A stretch of DNA of 64,000 nt, taken from Bifidobacterium phasiani. GTDB lineage: Bacteria > Actinomycetota > Actinomycetes > Actinomycetales > Bifidobacteriaceae. A program made the position numbers and the translations under genes. This document shows positions 63,890 to 64,000 of this stretch, one piece after another (position 1 is the first letter of the stretch; each line of letters begins with the position of its first letter). The stretch spans positions 30,894-94,893 of the forward strand of contig NZ_JAHBBD010000008.1 of NCBI RefSeq assembly GCF_019331775.1, written 5' to 3'. The notes beneath the pieces were generated by a model. It did not search any database. It saw only the letters and a list, made by a program, of their open reading frames with translations, and was not told where the DNA came from.

Positions 63890-63950
63890 ATGGTTGACGG
63901 GTGTCTTGGGGCATGGTTGACGCTTGTCCTGGGGCATGGTTGACGGTGGT
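63890..63950. repeat. 23-bp tandem repeats (ATGGTTGACG...)
   Basis: ATGGTTGACG(G/C)(G/T)TGTC(T/C)TGGGGC occurs at 63890 and 63913, and a third, partial copy begins at 63936. Period 23 bp. Immediately follows the 52-bp repeats. Confidence 0.75.
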
Positions 63951-64000
63951 GGTGTGGTTGTGTCATGGATACACAACGACAGCATCCCGGCGTGCACGCC

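Noticed and set aside
63641..63950. CRISPR array
   Set aside because: Repeats are diverged and contiguous; there are no unique spacers of constant length and no cas genes.
63605..63997. 130-codon minus-strand frame at the window end
   Set aside because: Its Pro/Arg/Ser text follows the tandem repeats and no start signal is seen; it is repeat DNA that happens to be open.

Overview
The window is a 64 kb piece of a high-GC actinobacterial chromosome, almost certainly a Bifidobacterium. The pointers are transketolase next to transaldolase (bifid-shunt enzymes), an HrcA/CIRCE heat-shock control site, an actinobacterial LexA (SOS) box before uvrA, the uvrC-aroE-rapZ-whiA-pgk-tpiA-secG gene order, a complete pyr operon with both pyrB and pyrI and a type 1B PyrK/PyrD pair, and L-lactate dehydrogenase. 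The species cannot be fixed from the sequence alone. I saw no rRNA, tRNA, CRISPR array, IS transposase or prophage gene.

Layout. 1-4.2 kb: start of hrcA with its CIRCE operator, then tkt and tal (sugar-phosphate rearrangement), separated by a run of hairpins. 4.2-9.4 kb: a membrane-anchored, domain-permuted GH3 glycosidase divergent from a LytTR response regulator/GHKL sensor kinase pair; the block is bounded on both sides by the same 21-bp-stem terminator. 9.4-14 kb: an HTH-alanine aminotransferase fusion with a phased array of TTGAAC repeats in front, a GNAT acetyltransferase, a Cof-type phosphatase and ldh. 14-26 kb, all on the minus strand: secG, tpiA, pgk, whiA, rapZ, aroE, uvrC, uvrA (lower glycolysis, secretion, regulation and nucleotide excision repair). 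26-32 kb, plus strand: MATE exporter, ABC-F ATPase and a membrane glycerophosphodiesterase.

32-40 kb is the most accessory-looking part. It is a cluster of surface proteins (an FxLYD-like lipoprotein, a DUF4230 protein, an acidic-repeat lipoprotein, a 35-aa membrane peptide coupled to a DUF4839-like lipoprotein), two HTH regulators (one membrane-anchored) and a transmembrane Ser/Thr kinase with an extracellular beta-rich domain, followed by an ABC-2 exporter. I regard 32.1-38.3 kb as the best candidate for an undescribed envelope-sensing system.

40-50 kb: a small zincin, two zinc-dependent alcohol dehydrogenases, a carboxymuconolactone-decarboxylase/AhpD-like protein with a MerR regulator (probable carbonyl or redox stress response), NAD(P)HX repair (nnr), an HAD hydrolase, a LysR regulator and two small proteins. 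50-57 kb: pyrB-I-C-F-K-D-E, a near-complete UMP pathway (only carbamoyl-phosphate synthase is missing here). 57-63.4 kb: glnE (nitrogen control), metF and metE (methionine synthesis), with an AT-rich perfect palindrome before metE. The last 0.4 kb is made of two families of degenerate tandem repeats.

Intergenic DNA carries an unusual number of long perfect inverted repeats (21-29 bp arms at 4185, 9351, 29897, 40199 and 48601) and several operator-like palindromes spaced by whole helical turns.
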